DNA from: Helicobacter suis | GTDB taxonomy: Bacteria > Campylobacterota > Campylobacteria > Campylobacterales > Helicobacteraceae | Reading direction: 5' to 3' | DNA length: 64,000 nucleotides | Assembly (NCBI RefSeq): GCF_902196125.1 | Contig: NZ_CABIKG010000009.1 | Location: forward strand, 22,704 to 86,703 | In this document: in pieces, positions 21,355-32,311 of the stretch | Layout: each line of letters starts with the position of its first letter | Position numbering within the stretch: the stretch's first letter is position 1 | Position numbers and translations under genes: made by a program | Notes under the pieces: generated by a model | Seen by the model: the letters and a program-made list of their open reading frames with translations, nothing else | Database searches by the model: none | Told to the model about the DNA's origin: nothing

Positions 21355-22397
21355 TTGGCTTTTTGAATCTGGTTGATATAGTGATAAGTAATGGGGATAA
21401 TGGGTTGTTTTGGTAAATAGATTTGTTCTAGCAAAGAGGAAAAATCCTCAAAAAGATAGTGGGCTAAACTGCCCGGAATGGGGTTAATTTCATTTAAATA
21501 GACTTCCTCATTAATCACAAAAAAATCACAACGGATAATCGCCCCTACAAAGAATGGATCGTAAATGAGTTGGAATATTTGGCGCATTTTTTCCTCTAAA
21601 TGGCTGCTAATATTTGCTTGCTTGACTTTTTGTGTACGCCCAAAATCTAAATATTTTTCCTCAAACCCTAGCCATTCTTTCTTATGTGGCTCTTCTACTA
21701 CAGAAAAGACAAATTTTCCCTCTTCGCTTTCGCCTTGAATCTTACAGCCCGCTAAATTATATTCTTTCACCCCTTGTTTAAAGGGTTCAATGAGTACTTG
21801 GTTATCAAACTCAAACACTTCATCTAAGACATAGGCAATATCTTTTGCATCTTTGATCACTCTAATACCAATAGAACTACCTAGCCGGTTTGGTTTAACA
21901 ATTAGAGGATAATCTAGGTTTTGTAGCGCTCCCATATCATGTTGTTCTAAAAAGATATAGGGCAAAATATTAATCCCCTTTTCTTTGGCTAACATTTTTG
22001 TAAAATATTTGCTATAGCTTAAAACACAGCCCTCAACTCTAGGGCCTATAAATAAAACCCCAAAAAAATCTAAAAAAGAGGCGATCTTGCCATCTTCTCC
22101 ATCGCCTCCATGGATTAAATTAATCAAAACAGACATGCTAACACTTTTTCCACCCAAAAGGCCGTGTGTATAAAAACCCCCATGTCTTAATACTAACTCA
22201 GGGCTTTTTTTATACTGCCCACTAGAGAAAAAATGAGAACGCATGTCTTTTTTATCAATCAAATAAAATTTATGCGCCCCATCTAAGAAAATAAAAGAAC
22301 TAATTTGTGTTCCTAACACTTCCTTAAGCGCCACAGCGCTTACAATGCTGATTTCATGTTCATAACTCTTCCCGCCAAACAACAGCCCATAATCCAC
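21351..22397 (-). CDS. ddl: D-alanine--D-alanine ligase
   Basis: Makes D-Ala-D-Ala for peptidoglycan; a cytoplasmic ATP-grasp enzyme. The 348-residue protein opens with YGLLFGGKSYEHEISIVSA. The GGDGEDGK segment is near residue 95, PLIVKPNRLGSSIG near 180, and the metal-binding NEINPIPGSLAHYLF near 315. The start is GTG. It is the first gene of the ddl-hydrolase-murF-HIT-prs cluster, divergent from prmC. Confidence 0.95.
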   Translation of the reverse strand: MDYGLLFGGKSYEHEISIVSAVALKEVLGTQISSFIFLDGAHKFYLIDKKDMRSHFFSSGQYKKSPELVLRHGGFYTHGLLGGKSVSMSVLINLIHGGDGEDGKIASFLDFFGVLFIGPRVEGCVLSYSKYFTKMLAKEKGINILPYIFLEQHDMGALQNLDYPLIVKPNRLGSSIGIRVIKDAKDIAYVLDEVFEFDNQVLIEPFKQGVKEYNLAGCKIQGESEEGKFVFSVVEEPHKKEWLGFEEKYLDFGRTQKVKQANISSHLEEKMRQIFQLIYDPFFVGAIIRCDFFVINEEVYLNEINPIPGSLAHYLFEDFSSLLEQIYLPKQPIIPITYHYINQIQKAK

Positions 22398-22456
22398 TTC
22401 TATCCTTCAAACTTACAAGAATCTAAGGGGTCTATTATACCTAATCTTTTGCAAAT

Positions 22457-22489
22457 CCTTATGCCACTTAAACATGCATAAGGCTTTTT
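22457..22489 (+). other. Perfect 8-bp inverted repeat with T-run in the ddl-prmC divergent region
   Basis: CCTTATGC (22457-22464) and GCATAAGG (22476-22483) form a perfect 8-bp stem with an 11-base loop, followed by CTTTTT on the plus strand. The form is that of an intrinsic terminator or attenuator in the plus direction, yet no plus-strand gene ends upstream. It could attenuate a long prmC leader or act as a protein-binding dyad between the divergent genes. Confidence 0.6.
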
Positions 22490-22493
22490 AAGA

Positions 22494-22499
22494 TAGAAT
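22494..22499 (+). promoter_or_regulatory. Possible -10 box for prmC
   Basis: TAGAAT lies 72 bases before the prmC start and just after the T-run of the 22457 hairpin. The match is ordinary, so the call is tentative. Confidence 0.35.
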
Positions 22500-22570
22500 A
22501 ACCGGCTAGTTTTAGAAGTAAGCGCTACAGGCGTGTATCTAATTTTAAATAATCCGGCCAAAGTGAGTTT

Positions 22571-23401
22571 ATGGAAAATATCTCAAAAGCCTTGTATGAA
22601 GCTAAAAAGGTACTTAAAAATAGGGGAGTGCGCAGTGCCTTAGAGTCTGAACTTCTTTTAAGCCATCTTTTAGGTGTGGACCGGGTGTATTTGCATATCC
22701 ACGCCCAAGAAGAATTAGATAATTTTGCCTTTGAACGCTTCATGCGCATGGTAAAAACAAGGGCTAAGGGTTTTCCGATTGAATACATCACTAATGAAGT
22801 GAGTTTTTATGGCCGTATCTTTTTTGTAGATGAGCGGGTACTTATCCCTAGACCAGAAACAGAGATTTTAGTCCACCAAGCTTCTGAGTTAATCCAAGAT
22901 TATGGGATTAAAAATGTTGTGGAAGTGGGGATTGGTAGCGGTGTGATCTCTGTGAGCCTAGCTATGGCACACCCTAAAATTTCTATTTTAGCTACAGATA
23001 TTTCTATGGAGGCTTTAGAGGTGGCTAGTGTGAATATCTCTACCTTTAGTCTACAAAACCGCATTAATTTATTCCAAACCTCTTTACTAGAAGGTGTAGA
23101 TATTAAGGCTAGAACTTTAGTTGTAAGTAACCCGCCTTATGTTGCGCTAGATTATCCGCTAGAGGATTCAGTGCGTTATGAACCAGAGATTGCACTCTAT
23201 GGGGGCGAATATGGAGATGAGATTTTAAAGGCTCTTATTGATCAGGCGGCAAATAAACGGGTAAAGTTTCTAGCCTGTGAAATGGGGCATAACCACAAGG
23301 CTTCTTTAAGTGAACATTTAGGGCTAAAAGGTTATCAAGCAAGTTTTTACACCGATTACTCTGATTTAGATCGAGGCTTTGTAGCGACTAGACCGACTTA
23401 A
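22571..23401 (+). CDS. prmC: Peptide chain release factor N5-glutamine methyltransferase
   Basis: Methylates the GGQ glutamine of release factors RF1 and RF2. A 276-residue protein with an N-terminal helical domain, then a Rossmann methyltransferase. The SAM loop is VEVGIGSGVIS near residue 118 and the family hallmark NPPYVALD near residue 183. It overlaps the end of convergent nspC by 4 bases. It is divergent from ddl. Confidence 0.93.
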   Translation: MENISKALYEAKKVLKNRGVRSALESELLLSHLLGVDRVYLHIHAQEELDNFAFERFMRMVKTRAKGFPIEYITNEVSFYGRIFFVDERVLIPRPETEILVHQASELIQDYGIKNVVEVGIGSGVISVSLAMAHPKISILATDISMEALEVASVNISTFSLQNRINLFQTSLLEGVDIKARTLVVSNPPYVALDYPLEDSVRYEPEIALYGGEYGDEILKALIDQAANKRVKFLACEMGHNHKASLSEHLGLKGYQASFYTDYSDLDRGFVATRPT

Positions 23402-24600
23402 TTGCGCTCTTTGTAGTGGGAAAAATCAAACTTTTTTAGTAACTTAAATTGGTTATGCTCAATAAGACCTAAACTAGGTAGAGCAATTCCATTAAAAGTA
23501 TTGTTTTTCACAATCGTATAATGCAACATGTCCTCAAAGATAATTCGATCACCTACTTGTAAGGGGGTTTCAAAGTAATAAGGCCCAATAAAATCTCCAG
23601 CCAAACAACTCACACCCCCTAGAAAATAGCCAAAAGTCCCTGTTTCATTGCCCGGATATACACTGCCATCTAAAGCCACCTTAAAAATTTCAGGTTTATA
23701 AGGCATTTCTAGGCAATCTGGCATATGGTTGGTGATACTCACATCTAAAATAGCAATTTGTGCCCCATTTTCTACAATATCTAGCACGCTAGAGAGTAAA
23801 AACCCTGTCTGATAGCCCACCGCCTCCCCGGGCTCACAAAAAATTTCTCTCAGATTAGGATAGTCTTTTTTAAGTTGCTCTATGGCTTGAATTAAAATCT
23901 CTAAGGCATAGCCCTCTTTGCTCATGTGTTGCCCCCCTCCCATGTTAAGCCATTGTACTTGGGCTAGAATCTCTCCAAAATGTTTTTTGACATGATCTAA
24001 GCCCTCTTGTAGATCGGAGGCATCTTGTTGGCAATGGGTGTGGAAGTGTAAACCACTCACCCCCTCTAAACCATAGCGCGCTATGCCCTCTTTAAAGGCT
24101 TGTGGGGGGATACCCAAACGGCTATGAGGGGCACAGGGGTTATAAATCAAGGGTTGGACGCGGCTAAAAAGCGGGTTAATACGCAAACCTATTTTGATTG
24201 GCGAAAGCCCTAGTTTATTTAGTTGCTTGTTTTTTGCTAAGATGAGGTCTTTATAAGTGTGGTACTGGACAAAGGAATTAAAAATAATATGTGTGGCAAT
24301 GGGTAAGAGTTGTTTAATATCCATCTCTTTAAATCCCGGACTAAAAACACAAATTTCTTTACCACTCTCTCTGGAGCCAAATTCTTCATAGGCTAACAAG
24401 GCTTCATACACCCCACTAGCACAGCAGCCATGCAAACTCACCCGCAACCATTCAAAACTCCGCCAAAAGGCAAACCCTTTTAGCGCAAGTACAATTTTAA
24501 CCCCCGCTTCTTTTTGAACTCTTTCTAAAATGGCTAAGTTGTGTTGTAACTTAGCTAACTCTAATACATAGCAGGGTGAGGGGATAGAATGATAATCCAT
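23398..24600 (-). CDS. nspC: Carboxynorspermidine/carboxyspermidine decarboxylase
   Basis: PLP-dependent fold-type III decarboxylase that makes norspermidine or spermidine in the alternative polyamine route. It starts PSPCYVLELAKLQHN; the PLP lysine lies in VLALKGFAFW near residue 40. GLHFHTHCQQDA and LNMGGGQHM mark the barrel, and CEPGEAVG binds the cofactor phosphate. A 400-residue protein, normal length. It shares one base with the cheV stop codon, and the pair nspC-cheV occurs in H. pylori (HP0020-HP0019) as I recall. Confidence 0.93.
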   Translation of the reverse strand: MDYHSIPSPCYVLELAKLQHNLAILERVQKEAGVKIVLALKGFAFWRSFEWLRVSLHGCCASGVYEALLAYEEFGSRESGKEICVFSPGFKEMDIKQLLPIATHIIFNSFVQYHTYKDLILAKNKQLNKLGLSPIKIGLRINPLFSRVQPLIYNPCAPHSRLGIPPQAFKEGIARYGLEGVSGLHFHTHCQQDASDLQEGLDHVKKHFGEILAQVQWLNMGGGQHMSKEGYALEILIQAIEQLKKDYPNLREIFCEPGEAVGYQTGFLLSSVLDIVENGAQIAILDVSITNHMPDCLEMPYKPEIFKVALDGSVYPGNETGTFGYFLGGVSCLAGDFIGPYYFETPLQVGDRIIFEDMLHYTIVKNNTFNGIALPSLGLIEHNQFKLLKKFDFSHYKERN

Positions 24601-25571
24601 TAAGCCTGTTGTGTGTGCATGAATTGTTTAACAATGCGCTCTACATCTTTAGGGTTGGATTTGGAGATAAAATCATCAGCATGTAAAGAGCGCGCCATTT
24701 CCTCATTGCTACTCCCACTCATAGAAGAATTAACAACAATAGGGATATGCGCCATATTAGGATCTGATTTAGCCCGTCTGATCACCTCAAACCCGCTAGC
24801 CTCTGGCATTTCTAAATCTGTAATGATAAGCCCTATGTCTTCAAGTACCGTTTCTTTAGCAAAGAGATAATCTAAAAGCTGTTTTCCATTAATAAAATCT
24901 AAATGTTTAATCCCTAGTTTATCTAAGATCACCTGCATGGTTTTAAGTACGCTAGGGGAATCATCAGCTAGTAGTACAAGTTTATCGCTATAAAGCTGGG
25001 TGAGCGTGTCTAATTCTGCATGGCTTTCTTGCTCAATCCAAGGAAAGACATCTGTTAACATTTTTTCAATATCCACCACTTGTACTAAACGGCCATCAAA
25101 ATAGCGGGTTCGACTCACTAGTTTACTATTTCCCGTATTACCCCCCACACCTGCGCTTTGTTCTATTTCTGTCCATTTTTTATTTAAAATGCGATCGGCT
25201 TCATAAATGCGTACCCCAATTGTCCAGCGAGAAAACTCACAAATCATCACAATATCATCTTTACCATCAGCCTTTTCAATGCAATAAGGACGCAAATCCT
25301 TTTGTTTATTGCTGCTGTCATAATAAAACCACTTTTTCATATCAATTAAAGGAATGGTAAGTTCTCTAATGATAATAAGCCCCTCTACTAAAGAGTTAGG
25401 TTCATGGCTAATAATAGTTAAACTCCCATTATATTTCACCACTTCGCGGATTTTAAACACATTAACCGCGTATAAATCCTTGTTTTTACCTAAACGAAAA
25501 CACAAAAGCTGTAACTCGTTGTTTTTATGTAAACTTGTAACTTGATCAATGTGGGCTAAATTATTGGGCAT
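24600..25571 (-). CDS. cheV: Chemotaxis coupling protein CheV
   Basis: A hybrid of a CheW-like domain (about 15-165) that couples chemoreceptors to CheA and a C-terminal receiver domain (about 190-318). The receiver has the acidic pair in LLADDSPSVL, the phosphorylated aspartate in LIITDLEMPEASGF near residue 243, and the lysine in FISKSNPKD. It probably buffers or adapts CheA signalling. By neighbour it corresponds to CheV1 of H. pylori, which has three CheV paralogues. It is likely to work with receptors such as the one at 36724-38328. Confidence 0.93.
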   Translation of the reverse strand: MPNNLAHIDQVTSLHKNNELQLLCFRLGKNKDLYAVNVFKIREVVKYNGSLTIISHEPNSLVEGLIIIRELTIPLIDMKKWFYYDSSNKQKDLRPYCIEKADGKDDIVMICEFSRWTIGVRIYEADRILNKKWTEIEQSAGVGGNTGNSKLVSRTRYFDGRLVQVVDIEKMLTDVFPWIEQESHAELDTLTQLYSDKLVLLADDSPSVLKTMQVILDKLGIKHLDFINGKQLLDYLFAKETVLEDIGLIITDLEMPEASGFEVIRRAKSDPNMAHIPIVVNSSMSGSSNEEMARSLHADDFISKSNPKDVERIVKQFMHTQQA

Positions 25572-25603
25572 ACATTTCCTTTATCAAGTGCTTTATTAAA
25601 TGT

Positions 25604-26700
25604 CTAAACATTAAATCTAAAATGCATCACATCGCCGTCTTGTACGATGTAATCTTTGCCCTCCACTCTTAAAACTCCCTTTTGTTTAGCGCCCTGTTCC
25701 CCTCCACAGGCGATAAAATCCGCATACGAAATTGTTTCAGCTTTAATAAAGCCTTTTTCAAAGTCCTTATGAATCACCCCCGCAGCCACCGGCGCGCTAG
25801 AGCCCTTTAAAATAGTCCATGCGCGCACTTCTTTAACTCCAGCGGTAAAATAACTCATTAAACCTAGAGTATCAAAACCCAAAGTAATGATTTTATCTAA
25901 ACCGCTTTGACTCACCCCTAGGCTTTGTAAAAACTCATTAGCTTCATGTTCTGCCATACTCCCTAGCTCTTCCTCTAATTTAGCGCTTAAACCCACAAAA
26001 GGCGCGTTTCTTTGTTTGGCTAAATCTTGTACAGAGCGTGCATGGGCATTTAAAGAGTTGGCATGTGCCTCGTCTACATTAGCCACATAAATCACCTTTT
26101 TAGCGCTTAAAAAACGCAACTCGCGATCAAGTTCTAAAAAATAATCATCTTGAGGGGCAAAAGTACTCGCCGGTTTTAATGTATTTAAATGCGCTAAAAG
26201 CGCGCTAGCCACCTTTAAACTTGCTTGGGCATCCTTAGATGTTTTAGCAAGTTTATTTAGCTTATCTAGGCGTTTTTCTAAACTTTGAATATCAGCTAAG
26301 ATTAGCTCGATCTCTATAGTTTCTATATCTGCTAAAGGGTTGATTTGGCCACTAACATGGGTGATATTCTCATCTTCAAAACAGCGCACCACATGTAAAA
26401 TCACAGCACATTCTCTAACAGCTCCTAAAAATTGATTCCCCAATCCCTCGCCTTGACTAGCCCCTTTAATCAATCCGGCAATATCTACAAATTCTACGCT
26501 AGAGTGTTGGATTCTCTCAGGCTTGACAATGCGCGCTAACTCTTTTAAACGCACATCAGGTACATCTACCACTGCTTTATTTGGATCAATCGTACAAAAA
26601 GGATAGTTTGCACTCTGGGCCTGTGTTGAGCGGGTTAAGGCGTTAAATAAACTAGATTTACCTACATTAGGCAAACCTACAATCCCAATAGATAGACCCA

Positions 26701-26701
<1 letters not shown>
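25604..26701 (-). CDS. ychF: Ribosome-binding ATPase YchF
   Basis: An Obg-family P-loop NTPase that prefers ATP. The G1 loop is GLPNVGKSSLFN at residues 8-19. The G3 region is VDIAGLIKGASQGEGLGN, a coiled-coil insert follows near 130-200, and a C-terminal TGS domain ends the protein. The 365-residue length is normal. It starts on the last base of pepA and ends the ychF-pepA-dedA-apt-rpiB-lepB-folD cluster, whose order matches H. pylori HP0569-HP0577 as I recall. Confidence 0.96.
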
Positions 26702-28799
<2,098 letters not shown>

Positions 28800-28808
28800 G
28801 AGCCCCTT

Positions 28809-29357
28809 TTATCTTTCATACTCTAAAACGCTAAAGACACTGATCTTTTCAGCAACTTTAGACAACCCCTCTAAATCTCTAAGCGCGATCAAAAAACAAG
28901 CTTCTATACATTTGGCTTGGAGTTTTTCTAACAACTCTAAACTAGCAAGAGCCGTACCTCCAGTGGCGATAAGATCATCTATGAGAATCACATGGGCACT
29001 TTTAAGCTCTCTAAACGCATCGCTATGGATTTCTACGCAATCTTGCCCGTATTCTAGGCAGTATTTTGCACTCAAAGTATGGTAGGGCAATTTGCCTTTT
29101 TTACGAATGGGTACAAAACCGGCTTGTAGAGCATAAGCTAAAGCCGCGCCTAAAATAAAGCCTCTAGCTTCAATCCCTACCACAAAATCAATGTTGTAGA
29201 GTTTATAGCGATCTTTAAGTGCATCAATAAGGGTTGCAAATAAAACCGGGTGGCTTAAAAGCGGGGTGATGTCTTTAAATAAAATCCCCTTTTGGGGGTG
29301 ATCTTTAATCTCTCGAATCTCTTCTTTGAGTTGGGCTTTTAATTTCTGACTAAACAT
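28809..29357 (-). CDS. apt: Adenine phosphoribosyltransferase
   Basis: Salvages adenine to AMP using PRPP. A 182-residue type I phosphoribosyltransferase. GILFKDITPLL is the N-terminal hood region, GIEARGFILG is near residue 64, and the PRPP loop VILIDDLIATGGT is near 125. It works with prs and purA, encoded elsewhere in the window. There is a 9-base gap to dedA and 6 bases to the upstream gene. Confidence 0.95.
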   Translation of the reverse strand: MFSQKLKAQLKEEIREIKDHPQKGILFKDITPLLSHPVLFATLIDALKDRYKLYNIDFVVGIEARGFILGAALAYALQAGFVPIRKKGKLPYHTLSAKYCLEYGQDCVEIHSDAFRELKSAHVILIDDLIATGGTALASLELLEKLQAKCIEACFLIALRDLEGLSKVAEKISVFSVLEYER

Positions 29358-29363
29358 GTTTTC

Positions 29364-29696
29364 TCACAATAAGGCTTCAATTTTTTGTTCTAATTCGCGG
29401 ATACGAGATTTATATTTATCTGTTTCTAAGCGGTACTGGGCATTTCTTTGCTTTAAAACTTTAACCTCATCTTTAAGCGCATTCATCTCATGGGTGAGAA
29501 TATCAATATTGCCTAAAGATCGCTGTAATTGTAGCTGGTATTTTTGGATCAAAACTTCTGCCTCCTGTAAAGTGAGTTTCATAGACGCGGTGTATTTTTC
29601 CTGCTTTTTGGCCACTGAGCGGTAAAAAAAGGTACGCACCGCCATGTAACAGGCAAATAAAATAATAAGAGTAACTAGCATCCATTGGGCTAGCAC
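29364..29696 (-). CDS. Small membrane-anchored coiled-coil protein (HP0573-like position)
   Basis: A 110-residue protein with one N-terminal membrane helix (residues 5-22, MLVTLIILFACYMAVRTFF) and a coiled coil for the rest (KDEVKVLKQRNAQYRLE and on). No domain recognised. It overlaps the end of rpiB by 7 bases and lies in a conserved cluster, where H. pylori has the small unknown gene HP0573 as I recall. Coding is supported by the tight packing and codon use. Confidence 0.75.
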   Translation of the reverse strand: MLAQWMLVTLIILFACYMAVRTFFYRSVAKKQEKYTASMKLTLQEAEVLIQKYQLQLQRSLGNIDILTHEMNALKDEVKVLKQRNAQYRLETDKYKSRIRELEQKIEALL

Positions 29697-30139
29697 TTAA
29701 ACATCTCCTCTATTTTAGCCACCCGCCTAGCATGCCGCCCGCCCTCAAAATCTGTACTCAAAAACGCCTCTAAAATACTCTGCGCCACTCCAAAACCCAC
29801 CACATTTTGCCCTAAACAGAGCACATTAGCATCATTGTGCAATCTTGCCATTTTAGCCATGTAAGCATCCGTGCATAAAGCCGCACGCATGCCCGGTATC
29901 TTATTACACGCCATGCTCATGCCTATTCCGCTCCCACACACAAGTACCCCCTTAAGGTTTTGCATATCTTTTAAAAGGTCTTTAGCCACTTGTTTAGCAA
30001 AATCTGGATAATCTACAGATTGCCCCTTTTCTGGTTTGTAAACCTTTAGCAAAGCCTGCTTTTCTTGTAAAAAATCTTGTATAAATGCCGCTAAGTTTAG
30101 CCCTGCATGATCACAACCCAGTACCACAAATTCTTGCAC
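29690..30139 (-). CDS. rpiB: Ribose-5-phosphate isomerase B
   Basis: Interconverts ribose 5-phosphate and ribulose 5-phosphate, feeding PRPP synthesis by Prs. A 149-residue RpiB/LacAB protein. GCDHAGLNLA is at residues 8-17, and the catalytic cysteine is in VCGSGIGMSMACNK near residue 69. Its ATG shares one base with the end of lepB. Confidence 0.95.
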   Translation of the reverse strand: MQEFVVLGCDHAGLNLAAFIQDFLQEKQALLKVYKPEKGQSVDYPDFAKQVAKDLLKDMQNLKGVLVCGSGIGMSMACNKIPGMRAALCTDAYMAKMARLHNDANVLCLGQNVVGFGVAQSILEAFLSTDFEGGRHARRVAKIEEMFKC

Positions 30140-31011
30140 TAATCCTCCTGTACATGGCGTTGCTCTAGTTGGCTTTCTAAACCTGCTAGAGTTTTAAACA
30201 TGCGCTTCCAGCGAACCGTAAAGATATTTTTAGAGCCCTTGCCAGCCTCAATACTATTAGTAAGATTAAGACTAAAATAAACAAACCAAGGGGTACCCAC
30301 AATATGGCTATAGGGCACACTCCCCCAAAAGCGCGAATCGCTGCTATCATCACGATTATCCCCGATCATAAAAAAGTGATCTTTTTCAACTTTAACATAA
30401 AAGATATTTTCCCCGTCGTGATCAACTAGTTGCATGCTAATCCCGGGCAAATTAAGGATTTGGTGCGCATAAATGGCTTCCATGATGTTAAAAGTTTGGT
30501 TATTCTTGCTATAAAAAATCCCCAAATGTTTATCTGCATAGGGTGCAAAGACAAAATCTTTACCTAAAAATTGCTTTGTTTGGTGGTTGGGAAAATGTGT
30601 TGTAATGTACTTTGGATCTGTTTCACTCTCTACTGGGTGCAGATAAAAACCCTCTTGGTTAAACACCACCTCATCGCCTCCTACCGCAAAAAGCCGTTTG
30701 ACATAATAGCCCTTATTAGTTGGCGGAATAAAAACCACCACCTCCCCGCGCTCAGGTCTCTTTCCCTCAAAAAGATGCCCATTGCCCTTAAAATCAGGCA
30801 GCAGTGGAATATCTAACCAAGGCAAACGCGGGATAGGAATGCCATAACTAAATTTTTTCACAAAGAGCATATCGCCCTCATAAAGTGTACCCACCATAGA
30901 GCGCGAAGGAATCACAAAAGCTTGGGCTACAAAAAAGATAGCCAGTAACACTAAAACAACCGTACCCGTCCAACTCATGATAAAACGGCGCAATGCCTGC
31001 AATATACCCAT
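30139..31011 (-). CDS. lepB: Signal peptidase I
   Basis: Inner-membrane serine-lysine protease that removes signal peptides from exported proteins. A 290-residue protein with one N-terminal membrane helix (VVLVLLAIFFVAQAFV). The catalytic serine is in IPSRSMVGTL near residue 37, and the lysine is in GYYVKRLFAVGGDEV near residue 109. GDNRDDSSDSRFWG is the late conserved box. It is followed closely by rpiB. Confidence 0.96.
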   Translation of the reverse strand: MGILQALRRFIMSWTGTVVLVLLAIFFVAQAFVIPSRSMVGTLYEGDMLFVKKFSYGIPIPRLPWLDIPLLPDFKGNGHLFEGKRPERGEVVVFIPPTNKGYYVKRLFAVGGDEVVFNQEGFYLHPVESETDPKYITTHFPNHQTKQFLGKDFVFAPYADKHLGIFYSKNNQTFNIMEAIYAHQILNLPGISMQLVDHDGENIFYVKVEKDHFFMIGDNRDDSSDSRFWGSVPYSHIVGTPWFVYFSLNLTNSIEAGKGSKNIFTVRWKRMFKTLAGLESQLEQRHVQED

Positions 31012-31031
31012 ATCTACCCTTGCAATATAAT

Positions 31032-31886
31032 TTAAGCCCCCACCCCTATTTGTTCTTTAGCCGCTAGAATCGTATTTTGTAGTAAGCAAACAATGGTCAT
31101 AGGCCCCACACCCTTAGGTACAGGCGTCATATAACTAACCTTGTCTTTTAACCCCTCAAAGTCTGCATCTCCTACTACTTTACCCCCCTCTTTATTAATC
31201 CCAATATCTACCACCACCACCCCCTGTTTAACCATATCCGCGCGGAGTAATTTAGGTTTGCCCACACCCACACAAATAATATCTGCTCGCTTAGTATAAA
31301 GGCTTAAATCTTTTGTAAGAATATGGCATATACTCACACTTGCCCCCGCATTAAGCATTAAAGAAGCTAATGGTCTACCCACAATATTACTCGCCCCTAT
31401 AATAACCACATCTTTACCCTTTATCTCAATCTCATAATGCTTTAAAAGCTCTATTGCTCCCATAGCTGTAGCGGGTAAAAAGCCCGCGCATAAACTATTA
31501 GAGTATACCCGCCCCACATTTAGAGGGTGAAAGCCATCTACATCTTTACACGGATTGATCGCCTCAATTATGCGCCTTGTATCAATGTGTTTAGGTAGGG
31601 GCAGTTGGACTAAAATTCCATGTACTTCTAGGTTTTGATTATGCTCTCTAATGATCTCTAAAAGCATTTCTTGGGTGGTTTGTTCCTCTAAAGTTTGGAG
31701 TATGCAAATAATCCCCACGCGTTTACAAGCCTTAGCTTTCATGTTTACATACAACACACTAGCCACATCTTGCCCCACTAAGATCACGGCTAAAGTTGGG
31801 CGTATCTTTGTATGTAATTTTTCTACTTCTTGGCATAACTCTTTTTCTCTTAAATTAGCAAGCGCTTGCCCGTCTAATAAAACCAT
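31032..31886 (-). CDS. folD: Methylenetetrahydrofolate dehydrogenase / cyclohydrolase
   Basis: Bifunctional one-carbon enzyme. A 284-residue protein with the substrate lysine region [14 protein letters not shown] near residue 50, [13 protein letters not shown] near 95, and the cofactor loop [14 protein letters not shown] near 160. VVDIGIN and [11 protein letters not shown] complete the family pattern. I chose the ATG at 31886 ([10 protein letters not shown]) over a TTG 9 bases upstream. It starts the minus-strand cluster to ychF and is divergent from a cytochrome gene. Confidence 0.95.
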   Translation of the reverse strand: MVLLDGQALANLREKELCQEVEKLHTKIRPTLAVILVGQDVASVLYVNMKAKACKRVGIICILQTLEEQTTQEMLLEIIREHNQNLEVHGILVQLPLPKHIDTRRIIEAINPCKDVDGFHPLNVGRVYSNSLCAGFLPATAMGAIELLKHYEIEIKGKDVVIIGASNIVGRPLASLMLNAGASVSICHILTKDLSLYTKRADIICVGVGKPKLLRADMVKQGVVVVDIGINKEGGKVVGDADFEGLKDKVSYMTPVPKGVGPMTIVCLLQNTILAAKEQIGVGA

Positions 31887-31912
31887 TAACCCCAACCAAA
31901 TTTTTGCGCTAT

Positions 31913-31918
31913 TATAAT
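31913..31918 (+). promoter_or_regulatory. -10 box for the small cytochrome c gene
   Basis: A consensus TATAAT lies 37-42 bases upstream of the chosen TTG start at 31955, in the short divergent gap behind folD. A start point near 31925 would leave a leader of about 30 bases. This supports the 31955 start over an in-frame TTG at 31904, which precedes the promoter. Confidence 0.65.
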
Positions 31919-31954
31919 CAAAGTTTTTTGAAAAACTTTTTTGAAAGGCAGAAC

Positions 31955-32311
31955 TTGTATTATTTCTTAAGCTTTTTACTAAGTTTTTTCATGTTTATTA
32001 AGGCCAGCACGCAAGATGATAGTTTTATCACGCTTTTAGAGTACGGCAAGGAGCTTTATCACAACCCGCGCAATATTAGCTGTGCTAAGTGCCACGGAGA
32101 ACTAGGCGAGGAGAAAATCATCACCCGCTACACCACAGCCAATAACCAAGAGAGGATTTTTAAAGCCCCTCCCATTTATAACCTTGATTTTGAGCGCTTT
32201 TCAAAAGCCCTTTTTAGCGGCAAATCCATCATGCCTCGCTACAATCTAACCCCTGATGAAATCCGCGCCATTTACTACTACATCACCTCCACCCATAGCA
32301 AAAAAGATTAA
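31955..32311 (+). CDS. Small periplasmic c-type cytochrome
   Basis: A 118-residue protein with a signal peptide ([18 protein letters not shown]) and a single haem site CAKCH near residue 42, followed by a methionine candidate ligand in [14 protein letters not shown] near residue 95 and the helix IRAIYYYI. The layout is that of a class I cytochrome c, an electron carrier in the periplasm. The start is TTG with aaagg at a good distance; the earlier in-frame TTG would place the promoter inside the gene. It overlaps convergent thiC by 4 bases. I do not place it in a specific respiratory chain. Confidence 0.8.
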   Translation: MYYFLSFLLSFFMFIKASTQDDSFITLLEYGKELYHNPRNISCAKCHGELGEEKIITRYTTANNQERIFKAPPIYNLDFERFSKALFSGKSIMPRYNLTPDEIRAIYYYITSTHSKKD

